Assembly: GCF_016056305.1 (NCBI RefSeq)
Contig: NZ_JAECZC010000009.1
Coordinates: 115,391-179,390, forward strand
Length of the DNA stretch: 64,000 bases
Origin: Amazonocrinis nigriterrae CENA67
GTDB lineage: Bacteria; Cyanobacteriota; Cyanobacteriia; Cyanobacteriales; Nostocaceae
Reading direction: 5' to 3'
Shown here: piece by piece, positions 1-7,779 of the stretch
Layout of the letters: the number at the start of each line of letters is the position of its first letter
Numbering within the stretch: position 1 is the stretch's first letter
Notes under the pieces: generated by a model
The model's input: only the letters and a program-made list of their open reading frames with translations
Told to the model about the DNA's origin: nothing
Databases searched by the model: none
Translations under genes and position numbers: made by a program

Positions 1-168
1 GGCAAGCAAGTATTTAGAACAAACTTCAACAAAACAATAGACTTCTTGCAAAACTTAAGCACCATGTTAAGGGGTAATGAGGGGGATAAGGGAGATAAGG
101 GAGAATAATTGTTATCTTGCACCCCTGCACCCAAAGCACCCCTGCACCCCCGCTCCCATTTTTGGATA

Positions 169-825
169 CTACACCACACTCAACAAACGTTGATTAAAGT
201 AGCTCTTGGGTAAGAAACAGCGATCGGGCAAAAAAGGATTAGGTGTATATTGGGTTAGGCTAGTATCGGGCTGATTTAGATGACAGAATGGTGGCACAAT
301 TCCCCAGTCTTCTGCTAGCCAAATCCAGTATCCGATTTCAATTTTGCCGTAGTTCGAGACTGTGAGGATCTCGCCTACACTGTTGTTAATGGGTACTAAT
401 TCAGAAAATGACTTGAGTTCAGTTAACAGCCAAGCTAATTCTTCTACAGAAAAGTAGTAGCCACTCTCTGCTGCTATTTTGATAAATTCTTGCGGATTTT
501 TAGCTGCAAGCAATTCCTCTTTGAGTGATGGCGTTTTTTGTGCTAAGTCGAATATATCCCAAATCTGTTTCCTTGTAATTAAAAACCAAGCAAGCTCCTC
601 TGCTGTTAAATTACAACCATTCTCTTGAGCTAATTTGATAAATCTTTCAAGACTATCAGTTTCTCCTAGTTGACTTCTCAAGAGAAAACTGTGTTCTATA
701 AATGACAAAAAATCTATAATTTTTTGCCATGTTGATTTATCAAATTTACTGTGAAGTTTTATCTTTTCCTTCCAGGAAAGATATTGCTCTTCTCTTAGGA
801 AAAAATCCCAAAGTTGATAATACAT
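169..825 (-). CDS. Protein with two tandem Nif11-type domains
   Basis: A 218-residue protein of unknown function. It carries two consecutive Nif11-like units. The first is near residues 58-90 (core FIKLAQENGCNLTAEELAW) and the second near residues 98-135 (core FIKIAAESGYYFSVEELAW). Each shows the family pattern of a helix, an alanine/glycine turn and an aromatic-ExLAWL end. Nif11 domains are known in cyanobacteria as leader-peptide-like modules and in proteins near nitrogen-fixation genes, but no nif or lanthipeptide gene is visible here. The C-terminal 80 residues match nothing I recognise. There is no signal peptide. The ATG at 825 is the only good start. Confidence 0.7.
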   Translation of the reverse strand: MYYQLWDFFLREEQYLSWKEKIKLHSKFDKSTWQKIIDFLSFIEHSFLLRSQLGETDSLERFIKLAQENGCNLTAEELAWFLITRKQIWDIFDLAQKTPSLKEELLAAKNPQEFIKIAAESGYYFSVEELAWLLTELKSFSELVPINNSVGEILTVSNYGKIEIGYWIWLAEDWGIVPPFCHLNQPDTSLTQYTPNPFLPDRCFLPKSYFNQRLLSVV

Positions 826-1560
826 AAATTATCTCTCTTAAATCTCCACCTCTGTAGAGAATTACTGTTTATAAATCTCAGTGTAATCCGTATATTGGAA
901 AGTCTTCGACAGTATTTAATACACAAAATTATGCAAATTAAAGCACACGCAACCTCAGTAAAAAGTTTTTGTGCAATTTAAAACATATATATGAAGTTAT
1001 ACTGAATAGAAGATAAAGGATAGCGATCGCTCTTACGACTTCGTTACTTTCTTTAATATAAATTATATAAGCATTTCTTCGTAATATTAAGTTTATTGGC
1101 ACGTTAATTAGTGTGAAGCAAACTAGAACAACGGTAGTTTTTAAAGTATAAAAAAATACTAATTTTTATTTTGATTTAATTAGCTGCTTATTTAGTAAGT
1201 AAAAAGTATCACATCTAAATGTGTATTTAAAGTAACTTTATATGGTGTTTAATTATCAGGCTGCTATTTTGACTGGTAAATCTTTTTTGAAACGAACCGC
1301 CAAGGCGCAGAGAACGCAGAGAGAAGAAAGTTTATGCTAGCTTGGGCTAATTGCTAAGTCGCGTAGGAAGTAAAAGCGATCGCTTATCGAATCAATTCCT
1401 TTAGTTTGTTGCATTAATAATATTTATTTTCCATTGTTGTGCTGCTTTGATATAGCAGCCCTAAATCATTCGTAAGAATTTAAGATAATCGTAACCCCCC
1501 TGTATTTCCCCCTTACTAAGCTACCGTGTACACACAAGTCGAAAATTTTCATGTTTAATC
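826..1560. other. Long AT-rich spacer without a gene
   Basis: No open frame with coding character is visible. It contains HIP1 sites near 1023 and 1376 and, around 1300-1335, a short copy of the dispersed 'gcgcagagaacgcagag' repeat also seen in altered form near 2945 and inside smc. The rest is AT-rich. Confidence 0.6.
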
Positions 1561-1695
1561 TATGTCCCGCCATTAACTAAAGTTCCAGGCTAATCGTAAA
1601 AGTCCACTAATAGTGGACTAGATTGAATTTTTCTTTGAGTCCTCTAGTGAAGACTTGCACTATGAGACTCGGAAGAAATTCCGAGGCGGGACATA
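1561..1695. mobile_element. MITE-like palindromic element with 11-bp terminal inverted repeats
   Basis: The ends are perfect inverted repeats, TATGTCCCGCC at 1561-1571 and GGCGGGACATA at 1685-1695, and the outermost TA could be a duplicated target. Inside lie three hairpins: AGTCCAC-TAATA-GTGGACT (1601-1619), a stem closed by GAGTC/GACTC (1637-1670) with an internal TAGTG/CACTA stem, and CTCGGAA-GAAA-TTCCGAG with a GAAA loop (1668-1685). There is no coding capacity. Size, TA flanks and TIRs resemble cyanobacterial MITEs mobilised by IS630-type transposases (the Nezha element of Anabaena is one known type). A structured non-coding RNA is the alternative. Only one copy lies in this window. Confidence 0.55.
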
Positions 1696-1718
1696 TTAAC
1701 TGATCTAGATATAGTTAT

Positions 1719-2144
1719 CTAATTTCCGCCCTTGTGGAAAAACTGGCGTAGAATCTCACCTGGTTTACGATCCCAGGTATCGATATGCTCATATATCAAG
1801 TTATCTTGATTGAATTTATATGTAGAATAGCCATTAAAAAATAGCTTTGCTTTCCAGGGAACACGCAAAACTCCGCGAACTGTCCACTTTGCTAGGATAG
1901 TATCTTCGGCTGACTGATACACTTCGTGTAAATCAAAGTAAATTTGGCTAAAAAATAGCCGCGCATGAAATCGCAAAGTCCAAAATATGATGCGATAGTT
2001 AAATTTCCACTTGAATTTGTTTACTGGGTCTTGAAAATAGATATCTTGCGTATAGATATCATAAGAGATATCTTTTTCAAATAATGTCGGTAAATCCTGC
2101 TTCAGGGTCTGAATCACCTGTTGTACTTGCAATTGAGTTTCCAC
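1719..2144 (-). CDS. DUF2358 family protein
   Basis: A 141-residue soluble protein that I recognise as DUF2358, conserved in cyanobacteria and plastids and likely of the SnoaL/NTF2-like cone fold. Features that fit are the N-terminal helix ending in DLPTLFEKDISYDIYTQDI, the FQDPVNKFKW segment, and the strand region ILAKWTVRGVLRVPWK followed by an IDTWDRKPG motif. Its function is unknown. There is no signal peptide. The 3' end stops 24 bp from the palindromic element at 1561-1695, which could help terminate the transcript. It appears to be a single-gene unit. Confidence 0.75.
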   Translation of the reverse strand: METQLQVQQVIQTLKQDLPTLFEKDISYDIYTQDIYFQDPVNKFKWKFNYRIIFWTLRFHARLFFSQIYFDLHEVYQSAEDTILAKWTVRGVLRVPWKAKLFFNGYSTYKFNQDNLIYEHIDTWDRKPGEILRQFFHKGGN

Positions 2145-2234
2145 CCACTTTATTCCTTAAAAGCATTTTTCTAATTTTTGCATAGAGATATCGCCCCCAT
2201 ACTACAAGTAGCTGGAGGCGAACCTACGTAAGTT

Positions 2235-2483
2235 TTAACTGTCAATATTCATGTAACGAGTCAAAATTCTAATGACTTCTCCATTCACAGGCGAAGGTAA
2301 GGGTGGAGTCCATTCGCCTACTTCTGCAAAGCCTAGAACATGCAAGCTGTGAAGAATACCATTCACGCTTTTAGCAGCACCAGAGTCTATAAGACGCACG
2401 GGTTGTTTACCTTGTGGTGCATCAGGAATAGGCGCTTTGATTAGCTCCGCAACCGAATGAGGTTCTATCATGATAAGTGTCAT
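2235..2483 (-). CDS. Small protein of the GFAEV family, divergent from an XRE regulator
   Basis: An 82-residue protein of unknown function. Its C-terminal half (SVNGILHSLHVLGFAEVGEW, then a proline stretch and a terminal strand) is clearly related to the protein at 52768-53007, which has SIIYWLHRLGFAEVTAWSKP. Both are transcribed divergently from a small XRE-type regulator, so I infer a functional pairing. The fold looks like one helix and two strands. The start could be the ATG at 2483 or the internal ATG four codons later. No toxin or enzyme motif is visible. Confidence 0.6.
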   Translation of the reverse strand: MTLIMIEPHSVAELIKAPIPDAPQGKQPVRLIDSGAAKSVNGILHSLHVLGFAEVGEWTPPLPSPVNGEVIRILTRYMNIDS

Positions 2484-2503
2484 CTAATTTTTAGTTGATA
2501 AAC

Positions 2504-2547
2504 AAGCGATCGCACCTCTTGCCTGGAAAACTAGAGTGCGATCGCTT
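2504..2547. promoter_or_regulatory. 12-bp perfect inverted repeat built on two HIP1 octamers
   Basis: AAGCGATCGCAC (2504-2515) and GTGCGATCGCTT (2536-2547) form a perfect inverted repeat with a 20-bp loop, just upstream of the minus-strand small gene. It could be an operator or a transcript hairpin, or simply two HIP1 sites facing each other by chance. Confidence 0.35.
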
Positions 2548-2600
2548 TGTCATCTGTACACAATTAGTCTATTGTGAGTCGAGGAATTTTACAACCGCTC

Positions 2601-2633
2601 CGGTCTAATAAAAAACCTTAACGGTCTAATAAA
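2601..2633. promoter_or_regulatory. Direct repeat CGGTCTAATAAA, 21-bp period
   Basis: CGGTCTAATAAA occurs at 2601-2612 and again at 2622-2633. The 21-bp spacing, two helical turns, places both on one face of the DNA. They lie between the divergent small gene and the XRE gene and are a candidate binding site for that regulator (inference). Confidence 0.35.
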
Positions 2634-2700
2634 GAAATAATTGCTGAAACAAAGTGTTAGCATCTGCCTTGCCATAACACAGATATAATTGAGCATTTGA

Positions 2701-2931
2701 GTGGTGATTCGATGGAAATTGGCAGTCATGATGGCTGAACGCAACATTAGCAACAAAGAACTAGCTGTTTTAACTGGAATGAATCCTAGGTCAGTGTCTA
2801 GGCTAAAACTTCGTCGCCGCTTTACCAGAATTGATGAATCTACCTTGAATGCGCTTTGCAAAGCACTGAAGTGTCAACCAGGAGACTTGTTAGTTTATGA
2901 AGAGGATCAGCTTGATTCTAAAGAGAAATGA
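2701..2931 (+). CDS. XRE/Cro-type HTH regulator (HTH_26-like)
   Basis: A 76-residue DNA-binding protein. It is almost entirely a Cro/C1-type helix-turn-helix: helices around KLAVMMAERNISNKELAVLTG, recognition segment MNPRSVSRLKLRR, then ESTLNALCKALKCQPGDLLVY, the usual end of HTH_26-type domains. It starts with GTG at 2701, with a second GTG directly after; in-frame ATGs occur only at codon 10, inside the first helix. It is likely a transcription repressor of itself and/or the divergent gene at 2235-2483. No partner domain is fused. Confidence 0.8.
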   Translation: MVIRWKLAVMMAERNISNKELAVLTGMNPRSVSRLKLRRRFTRIDESTLNALCKALKCQPGDLLVYEEDQLDSKEK

Positions 2932-3045
2932 CAATGATGTATTTTTCTTCATGTCTTGGTGCCTTGGTGGTAAAAAATTGACTTTTAAACCACGAAGACG
3001 AGGTAGCGCGTTGGGGAGCCTGCGCCGGGGTGAGGCAGTGCGTTG

Positions 3046-3135
3046 GGCGGCTTTGCTGACTTGAAGCAACTGCCGAAAGGGTTTCCCGACTTGAGGCGAC
3101 TGGCGTCCGGCTTTGCCGACTTGAAGCGACTGCCG
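3046..3135. repeat. Three tandem 30-bp repeats (CAAGTCGG family)
   Basis: Three diverged units with an exact 30-bp period; each contains a GACTTGA(A/G)GC core followed by (A/G)ACTG(C/G)CG. Single members of the same family, in the other orientation, occur at 4392-4419 and 23700-23737 (CGCTCAAGTCA plus GAAACCATG). The flanks around 2940-3000 carry fragments of the 'cttcatgtcttggtgccttggtgg' type repeat. The minus-strand open frame across this region only reflects the period being a multiple of three. Confidence 0.7.
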
Positions 3136-3183
3136 TCACAAAGACACTAAGGGACTAGTGAGAAATTGACTTGTTGAGTGCTA

Positions 3184-4332
3184 TTAAAGGCTTCTGAAAA
3201 AGTTCTGCAAACGTTGCCAAATAGAAGATGTTATCTTATTGCTTACCTTAGCAGCACTCAAATCGGACAAAGTGGGAAAAGAAGCAGATTTAGCATAGGG
3301 CCCATTTCGCAACACCTTAGCTAAGGCGTTGTTATTTTCTCGCAAACCCTCATAAAAAAAGAATACCTCGCCTTGAATGCCAAGCAGGCGATTGTATTCA
3401 ATTGCCTGCACCAGATATTCTGGACTAATACAGTAAGTGCCAAGCTTGATTAAAATTCCTGGTGCTAACCTTTGCAAGGTTGCATCTGTAAACTGCTGAT
3501 TTACGAGTTTATCAGCGATCGCTTTATAGCTACTAAACTCACGGCGATAAATTTGTGGGTGGATAATATCGACTAGTCCCCGTTTCAGCCATGTAGGAGA
3601 GTCTTGCAAGTATTCCTGAAATCCCCAATCATAGATATTAGGAGACATGGAAACTATTAAGTTGGGATTAACCGCTTTGACTTCGTTGTATAGACGCGCT
3701 AGGTAGTCTGTGAGGATATCTGCACGCCACTGTAGCCATTGCCGATTTTTGGGGTTTTGTGGCGGATTTTCACCAAATTGTTGCTGATAGCGGCTGACAG
3801 TTACTTGGTCATAGCCTCCTTCACAGGGTAAGGCAGGAAAGCGATCGTCTCCTTGAATACCATCAACATCATAATTATTTACCACTTCCAGCACCAAGTT
3901 CAGCAAAAATTCTTGCACTTGGGGGTCAAGGGAATTTAGCCACTCAAAATTGTTTTTCTTCAGTAAATTGCAGTTACAGTTAAGGGCTGCCCATTCTGGT
4001 TTCCTCTGTAGAAGTATACCACCATTCAAGTTGTAAGAACTAGCAAAGCCGTATTCAAACCAAGGGATAACTTTTAATCCTACCCGTCGTGCTTCTTGTA
4101 CTACTTCTTCTAAAGGGTCACGGCTGGGAAACAAAGGCTCAATTTCCATCCCAAAAGTTTGCTTCATTGTCTGGCTGGGATACAGCGTGGCGCCCTTGCT
4201 CCAAACAACAGGAAACACCACATTGAACCCTGTTTCAGCCAGAAAATCCATTGCCTCAGCAATGTTTTGCTGTGACTTAAGAACCTGACTGTCAGTAGTG
4301 GTCAACCAAACACCACGTATTTCCATTGCCAT
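3184..4332 (-). CDS. Family 10-like glycosyl hydrolase (GHL10/DUF187 type)
   Basis: A 382-residue TIM-barrel hydrolase-like protein. It starts with the family hallmark EIRGVWLTTTDS, followed by FNVVFPVVWSKGATLYPS, a GLKVIPWFEYGF strand, WLNSLDPQVQEFLLNLVLEV, and the DGIQGDDRFP segment, which likely holds active-site acids. The later strand VSMSPNIYDWGFQEYLQD and the DIIHPQIYRREF segment complete the barrel. Members are thought to act on glycans, perhaps peptidoglycan-like, but the substrate is unknown. No signal peptide is visible, unlike some relatives; codon 3 is a second ATG (MEIRG). It is a single gene flanked by repeats. Confidence 0.8.
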   Translation of the reverse strand: MAMEIRGVWLTTTDSQVLKSQQNIAEAMDFLAETGFNVVFPVVWSKGATLYPSQTMKQTFGMEIEPLFPSRDPLEEVVQEARRVGLKVIPWFEYGFASSYNLNGGILLQRKPEWAALNCNCNLLKKNNFEWLNSLDPQVQEFLLNLVLEVVNNYDVDGIQGDDRFPALPCEGGYDQVTVSRYQQQFGENPPQNPKNRQWLQWRADILTDYLARLYNEVKAVNPNLIVSMSPNIYDWGFQEYLQDSPTWLKRGLVDIIHPQIYRREFSSYKAIADKLVNQQFTDATLQRLAPGILIKLGTYCISPEYLVQAIEYNRLLGIQGEVFFFYEGLRENNNALAKVLRNGPYAKSASFPTLSDLSAAKVSNKITSSIWQRLQNFFRSL

Positions 4333-4354
4333 GAACCATGCCCACTTTTATAAA

Positions 4355-4468
4355 AAACTCCATCCTGCAAGGGCAAGAAATTACCAATGACGCCAGTTCG
4401 CTCAAGTCAGGAAACCATGCGCGGCAGCGGAGCGAATAACCTCGACCACTCACAAGAGGATGGAGTTT
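4355..4468. repeat. Structured palindromic repeat with AACTCCATCC ends
   Basis: AAACTCCATCCT at 4355-4366 and AGGATGGAGTTT at 4457-4468 are perfect 12-bp inverted repeats. Inside are a TTCGCTC/GAGCGAA inverted pair and one member of the CGCTCAAGTCA repeat family. The sequence just outside, CCGCCGCTTTCAATGA, recurs with few changes after a shorter relative near 47083-47127, where ACTCCACCC and GGAATGGAGTTTC flank a tiny loop. It looks like a non-coding mobile or structural repeat. It lies in the divergent gap between 4332 and 4623. Confidence 0.55.
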
Positions 4469-4622
4469 CCCGCCGCTTTCAATGAAAGTTCTCTGACTTG
4501 AGAACAACATCTACCCACAGGTGAATTCTCAGACTAAAACTGTCTCTTAATAGATGTTTTGATGAGAAACTCTAAACATGATTGAAACAACGCTCACCTA
4601 ATACTGGAAAAAAATACAACAT

Positions 4623-5486
4623 ATGTCTGTCATTCAAGATTCTTGGAAACACGAATATATAACTACTAATGGGTTGAAACTGCACTATGTTACCCAAGGA
4701 GCAGGCCCTTTAATGTTGATGTTACATGGCTTTCCAGAATTTTGGTATTCTTGGCGGCATCAAATACCAGAATTTTCTAAGTATTTCCAAGTCGTTGCTC
4801 TTGATTTGCGTGGCTATAACGAGAGTGATAAACCACAAGAGCAATCAGCTTATATCATGGATGAATTTATTAAAGATGTAGAGGGAGTAATTAAAGGATT
4901 AGGATACGACAAGTGTATTTTAGTTGGACATGATTGGGGTGGTGCGATCGCTTGGTCTTTTGCTTATGCTCACCCGGAGATGGTAGAGCGGTTAATTATA
5001 CTTAATCTACCTCATCCTGCCAAGTTTGCCCAAGGTTTATTCACTCCCCAACAGTTGCTACGCAGCTGGTACATGTTCTTATTCCAGCTACCTTGGCTAC
5101 CAGAATTCCTCTTACAATCTTCAGACTTTCAATTGATTGAAAAAACTTTTCAAGCCACAGCAGTTAATAAAAATGCTTTCACTCAAGCTGATATCAATGC
5201 TTATAAAGATGCTGCTGCAAAACGTGGTGCTATCACAGCAATGTTGAATTATTACCGCAATGGTTTACAACAGTTTATGTCCAATAAAAATTGGAGTATT
5301 TTGCATGTGCCCACACTGATGATTTGGGGAGAAAACGATATTGCACTGGGTAAGGAACTTACCTACGATACCGCAGCTTATGTCCAAGACCTACAAATTA
5401 AGTATATTCACCATTGTGGGCATTGCGTACAGCAAGAACAGCCAGAGTTAGTTAACCAGTATATCAAAGAATATTTAGTGCTTTAG
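4623..5486 (+). CDS. Alpha/beta hydrolase, epoxide-hydrolase-like
   Basis: A 287-residue alpha/beta-hydrolase with the full soluble epoxide hydrolase pattern. The oxyanion-hole motif LHGFPEFWYSWRHQ lies near residue 36, ALDLRGYNESDKP follows, and the nucleophile elbow GHDWGG carries aspartate rather than serine, as expected for epoxide or haloalkane hydrolases. The acid is probably in WGENDIALG, and the catalytic histidine in CGHCVQQEQPE. The family opens epoxides to diols through an aspartyl ester; the natural substrate here is unknown. It is cytoplasmic, with no signal peptide. The start at 4623 precedes a good N-terminal strand. It is monocistronic. Confidence 0.85.
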   Translation: MSVIQDSWKHEYITTNGLKLHYVTQGAGPLMLMLHGFPEFWYSWRHQIPEFSKYFQVVALDLRGYNESDKPQEQSAYIMDEFIKDVEGVIKGLGYDKCILVGHDWGGAIAWSFAYAHPEMVERLIILNLPHPAKFAQGLFTPQQLLRSWYMFLFQLPWLPEFLLQSSDFQLIEKTFQATAVNKNAFTQADINAYKDAAAKRGAITAMLNYYRNGLQQFMSNKNWSILHVPTLMIWGENDIALGKELTYDTAAYVQDLQIKYIHHCGHCVQQEQPELVNQYIKEYLVL

Positions 5487-5611
5487 ATTACGAAATATTA
5501 CTAAACCCAAGTATTATTTAGTAACGGTAAAATACTGGTTAATCTTAGTGACAAAACTATGCATAATCATGCAATTTCTTCACAAGATTTAACAGTGCTT
5601 TAATCATGGCA

Positions 5612-5647
5612 TTTTTGGCGATTTTATTAGTCAAAAATCGCCAAAAA
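5612..5647. terminator. 14-bp perfect inverted repeat, terminator-like
   Basis: TTTTTGGCGATTTT (5612-5625) and AAAATCGCCAAAAA (5634-5647) pair perfectly over an 8-nt loop. It lies about 125 bp after the hydrolase gene. Stem-encoded T and A tracts could support termination on either strand, though no long U tail follows. The rest of the 5487-5797 spacer shows no gene. Confidence 0.4.
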
Positions 5648-5797
5648 CCATAACCAATAGTATTTCTGGCATGACCAGCAAAATTTTTCTCATGGCAATT
5701 AGTTGATGAATACAATAAACATTTGCAAGTCATTTAATGAGATAATAAGAGTGTGAGGGAAAGAACGGATGCAATTTAATCGCAAAGGGGGAATATT

Positions 5798-6259
5798 ATG
5801 AAACTCAAGCTATTCGCGGCTTTAGCCTTAGCAGCTCCCCTCTTTTTCATTAGCTCAGTCAACGCTGGGAATTCACGAGATTTACAAAGGTTAACTTCAA
5901 CTGGGGAATGTACTGGGTGTAATCTATCAGGTGTTAACCTCAGTGGCGCTCATTTAATTGGTGCTGATTTACGAGGAGCAAATCTTCAAGGTGCGAACCT
6001 CTCTGGAGCTAACCTCGAAGGTGCTGATTTCACCAACGCTAATTTGAAAGGAGCTAACTTAACAGAAGCTTTGGTAACCAACGTCAATTTTAAGAAAGCT
6101 AATCTCAACAGCGTTAATTTTACTCGCGCTCAAATTTACGACTCTAATGTGTACGGTGCATCAATGGAAAACATGAATATCACTGATGCTGACATCTATC
6201 ACACTGGAATCGGCGTTGGTGGAGAAGGCCAGGGTGAAGTATTTCCTGATTGGGACTAA
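5798..6259 (+). CDS. Secreted pentapeptide-repeat protein
   Basis: A 153-residue protein with a clear signal peptide (KLKLFAALALAAPLFFISS, cleavage likely after VNA near residue 23) and a run of pentapeptide repeats A(D/N)LxG from about residue 40 to 110, such as ADLRGANLQGANLSGANLEG. Such repeats fold into a right-handed beta-helix. CTGCN just before the repeats offers two cysteines that may form a disulfide or bind a ligand. The mature protein would be periplasmic, lumenal or extracellular. Its function is unknown, as for most family members. AAGGGGGA upstream of the ATG is a good ribosome binding site. Confidence 0.85.
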   Translation: MKLKLFAALALAAPLFFISSVNAGNSRDLQRLTSTGECTGCNLSGVNLSGAHLIGADLRGANLQGANLSGANLEGADFTNANLKGANLTEALVTNVNFKKANLNSVNFTRAQIYDSNVYGASMENMNITDADIYHTGIGVGGEGQGEVFPDWD

Positions 6260-6331
6260 GCTAAATTCCGTTAGCTAGTTCAAACAAACACAAAAGACTG
6301 ATGACTGCTGACTGAATTAGCTTTAATGTGG

Positions 6332-6364
6332 TGGTGCGTTAGGACTAATGTCCATAACGCACCA
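6332..6364. terminator. Hairpin between convergent genes
   Basis: TGGTGCGTTA-GGAC (6332-6345) pairs with GTCC-A-TAACGCACCA (6350-6364) around a TAAT loop, an almost perfect 14-bp stem between the convergent pentapeptide and kinase genes. The GGTGCGT...ACGCACC pattern recurs at 19790-19813, so it is both a likely bidirectional terminator and a member of a repeat family. Confidence 0.5.
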
Positions 6365-6468
6365 TTAATTATTTTCTGTTTTGCTGAGTTCCCAATTCAT
6401 ACATGTTTAACTTATAAATTATGATTTATCTAGGGAAAAAATGACATAAATCATAACTTATAAGTTAC

Positions 6469-7611
6469 CTACTGTTTAACTGGTAGGCTAACAATGAATA
6501 CACTACCTTTACCTAACTCAGACTTGACAATGATAGTACCGTGATGAGCCTCTACGATGCGGCGAGAAAGGTACAATCCTAAGCCACTGCCAGAACTTTT
6601 GTGGCTACCTTGACGAAATCGTTCAAACAAAGTGGCTTGTTCTTCAGGAGGAATACCTGAGCCTGTATCGGCAACTTCAATGGTAATGTAATCACTAACC
6701 GTGGAGGGCAAAGAAAACTGAGAGTAGCTGATGCATTTGCTAGTCAACGGTACAAAAGTGAGGCGGATAGTCACCGAACCGATTTCAGTAAATTTGATCG
6801 CATTTCCCACAAGGTTAGTGAATAGACGATGCAATTCCATGCGATCGCCCATAATTGTGGTTGATTCTTCGGTAAAATCCAAATTGATGGATAGTGCTTT
6901 GTCTTGTGCTAAAGGAGTCAGTTCTCCAGCTACCTCTTCTAACAATTTGGCTAAATTAACTGGTTGAAATGCCAGGGTTTTACGACCGGCTTCAAAGCGA
7001 TAAACTTCTAATAAGGTATTTACCATAGTCAGCAAATTAATATTGCTGCGAGCCATGATAGTAATCACTTCTTGCATTTGTGGTGATAAACTGCCCAAAG
7101 CACCCTGTTGAAATAGCATTAACATGCGATCGGCTGCTACTAGGGGAGTGCGTAAATCGTGGGTGAGGCGAGAGACAAAATCTTCTCGCTGGCGGGCGAT
7201 TTCATCACGTTCATCGATACTGTGCTTTAATCTTAGGAGCGATCGCACTCGTGCGAGTAATTCATCTACTGTCACGGGTTTACGGATAAAATCATCAGCA
7301 CCCAAGTCTAATCCATGTGCCACATTCGGCGCATCATGGGCAGTTATCAACAAAATGGGGATATATTGCTGCATTTTCATATCCCCACGAATCCGCCTAG
7401 TAACTTCGTATCCATCCATTCCAGGCATCATCAAATCCAGTAGCACTAAATCACAAGGCGATGCTTGTAGTTGTGCCAATGCTGAAATCCCATTTTCTGC
7501 TGTGCTAATTGTGTAGCCTTCTTCCTCCAAAATGGTTTTGATCAAAAACACATTATCAGGAGAGTCATCGACAACCAAAATTTTGTCAGAACGAGAAGAT
7601 TGTAAACTCAT
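6469..7611 (-). CDS. Response regulator-histidine kinase (REC-HisKA-HATPase)
   Basis: A 380-residue signalling protein with an N-terminal receiver (KILVVDDSPDN, phospho-acceptor in LVLLDLMMPGMDGYE, lysine in FIRKPV), a coiled linker, a HisKA domain with the phosphorylatable histidine in LTHDLRTPL, and a C-terminal ATPase domain (N box LVGNAIKFTE, G boxes ADTGSGIPP and SGSGLGLYLS). No membrane segment or other sensor is present, so input must come through the receiver from another kinase. This REC-kinase order is common in cyanobacterial phosphorelays. It stands alone; the promoter lies in the gap shared with the Trypco1 operon, which runs the other way. Confidence 0.9.
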   Translation of the reverse strand: MSLQSSRSDKILVVDDSPDNVFLIKTILEEEGYTISTAENGISALAQLQASPCDLVLLDLMMPGMDGYEVTRRIRGDMKMQQYIPILLITAHDAPNVAHGLDLGADDFIRKPVTVDELLARVRSLLRLKHSIDERDEIARQREDFVSRLTHDLRTPLVAADRMLMLFQQGALGSLSPQMQEVITIMARSNINLLTMVNTLLEVYRFEAGRKTLAFQPVNLAKLLEEVAGELTPLAQDKALSINLDFTEESTTIMGDRMELHRLFTNLVGNAIKFTEIGSVTIRLTFVPLTSKCISYSQFSLPSTVSDYITIEVADTGSGIPPEEQATLFERFRQGSHKSSGSGLGLYLSRRIVEAHHGTIIVKSELGKGSVFIVSLPVKQ

Positions 7612-7779
7612 ATAAAGCTGCCAAAGTAGAGGAATAAAAGTAAATTTTTAGCGAAACTGGTTTACTAGTATAATTTTTTTAGTTATTACCCTTAAGTAAA
7701 TTCTCTCGTAAGAAAAATTGTTTACCTAAAAACTTAAATAAATTTATTTTAAAAACTACTTGACAGCCCTTATTAAATT

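Noticed and set aside
3046..3135. CRISPR array suggested by three regular 30-bp units
   Set aside because: Units are directly adjacent and diverged, without unique spacers; no cas genes in the window.
2918..3139. 73-codon minus-strand open frame with a 10-residue repeat (AVASSRQSR-like)
   Set aside because: The 30-bp tandem repeat has a period divisible by three, so open frames arise by chance; no start signal and no sensible composition.
4292..4510. 72-codon minus-strand frame near the GH10-like gene
   Set aside because: It lies over the palindromic repeat 4355-4468 and overlaps the hydrolase start; no coding character.
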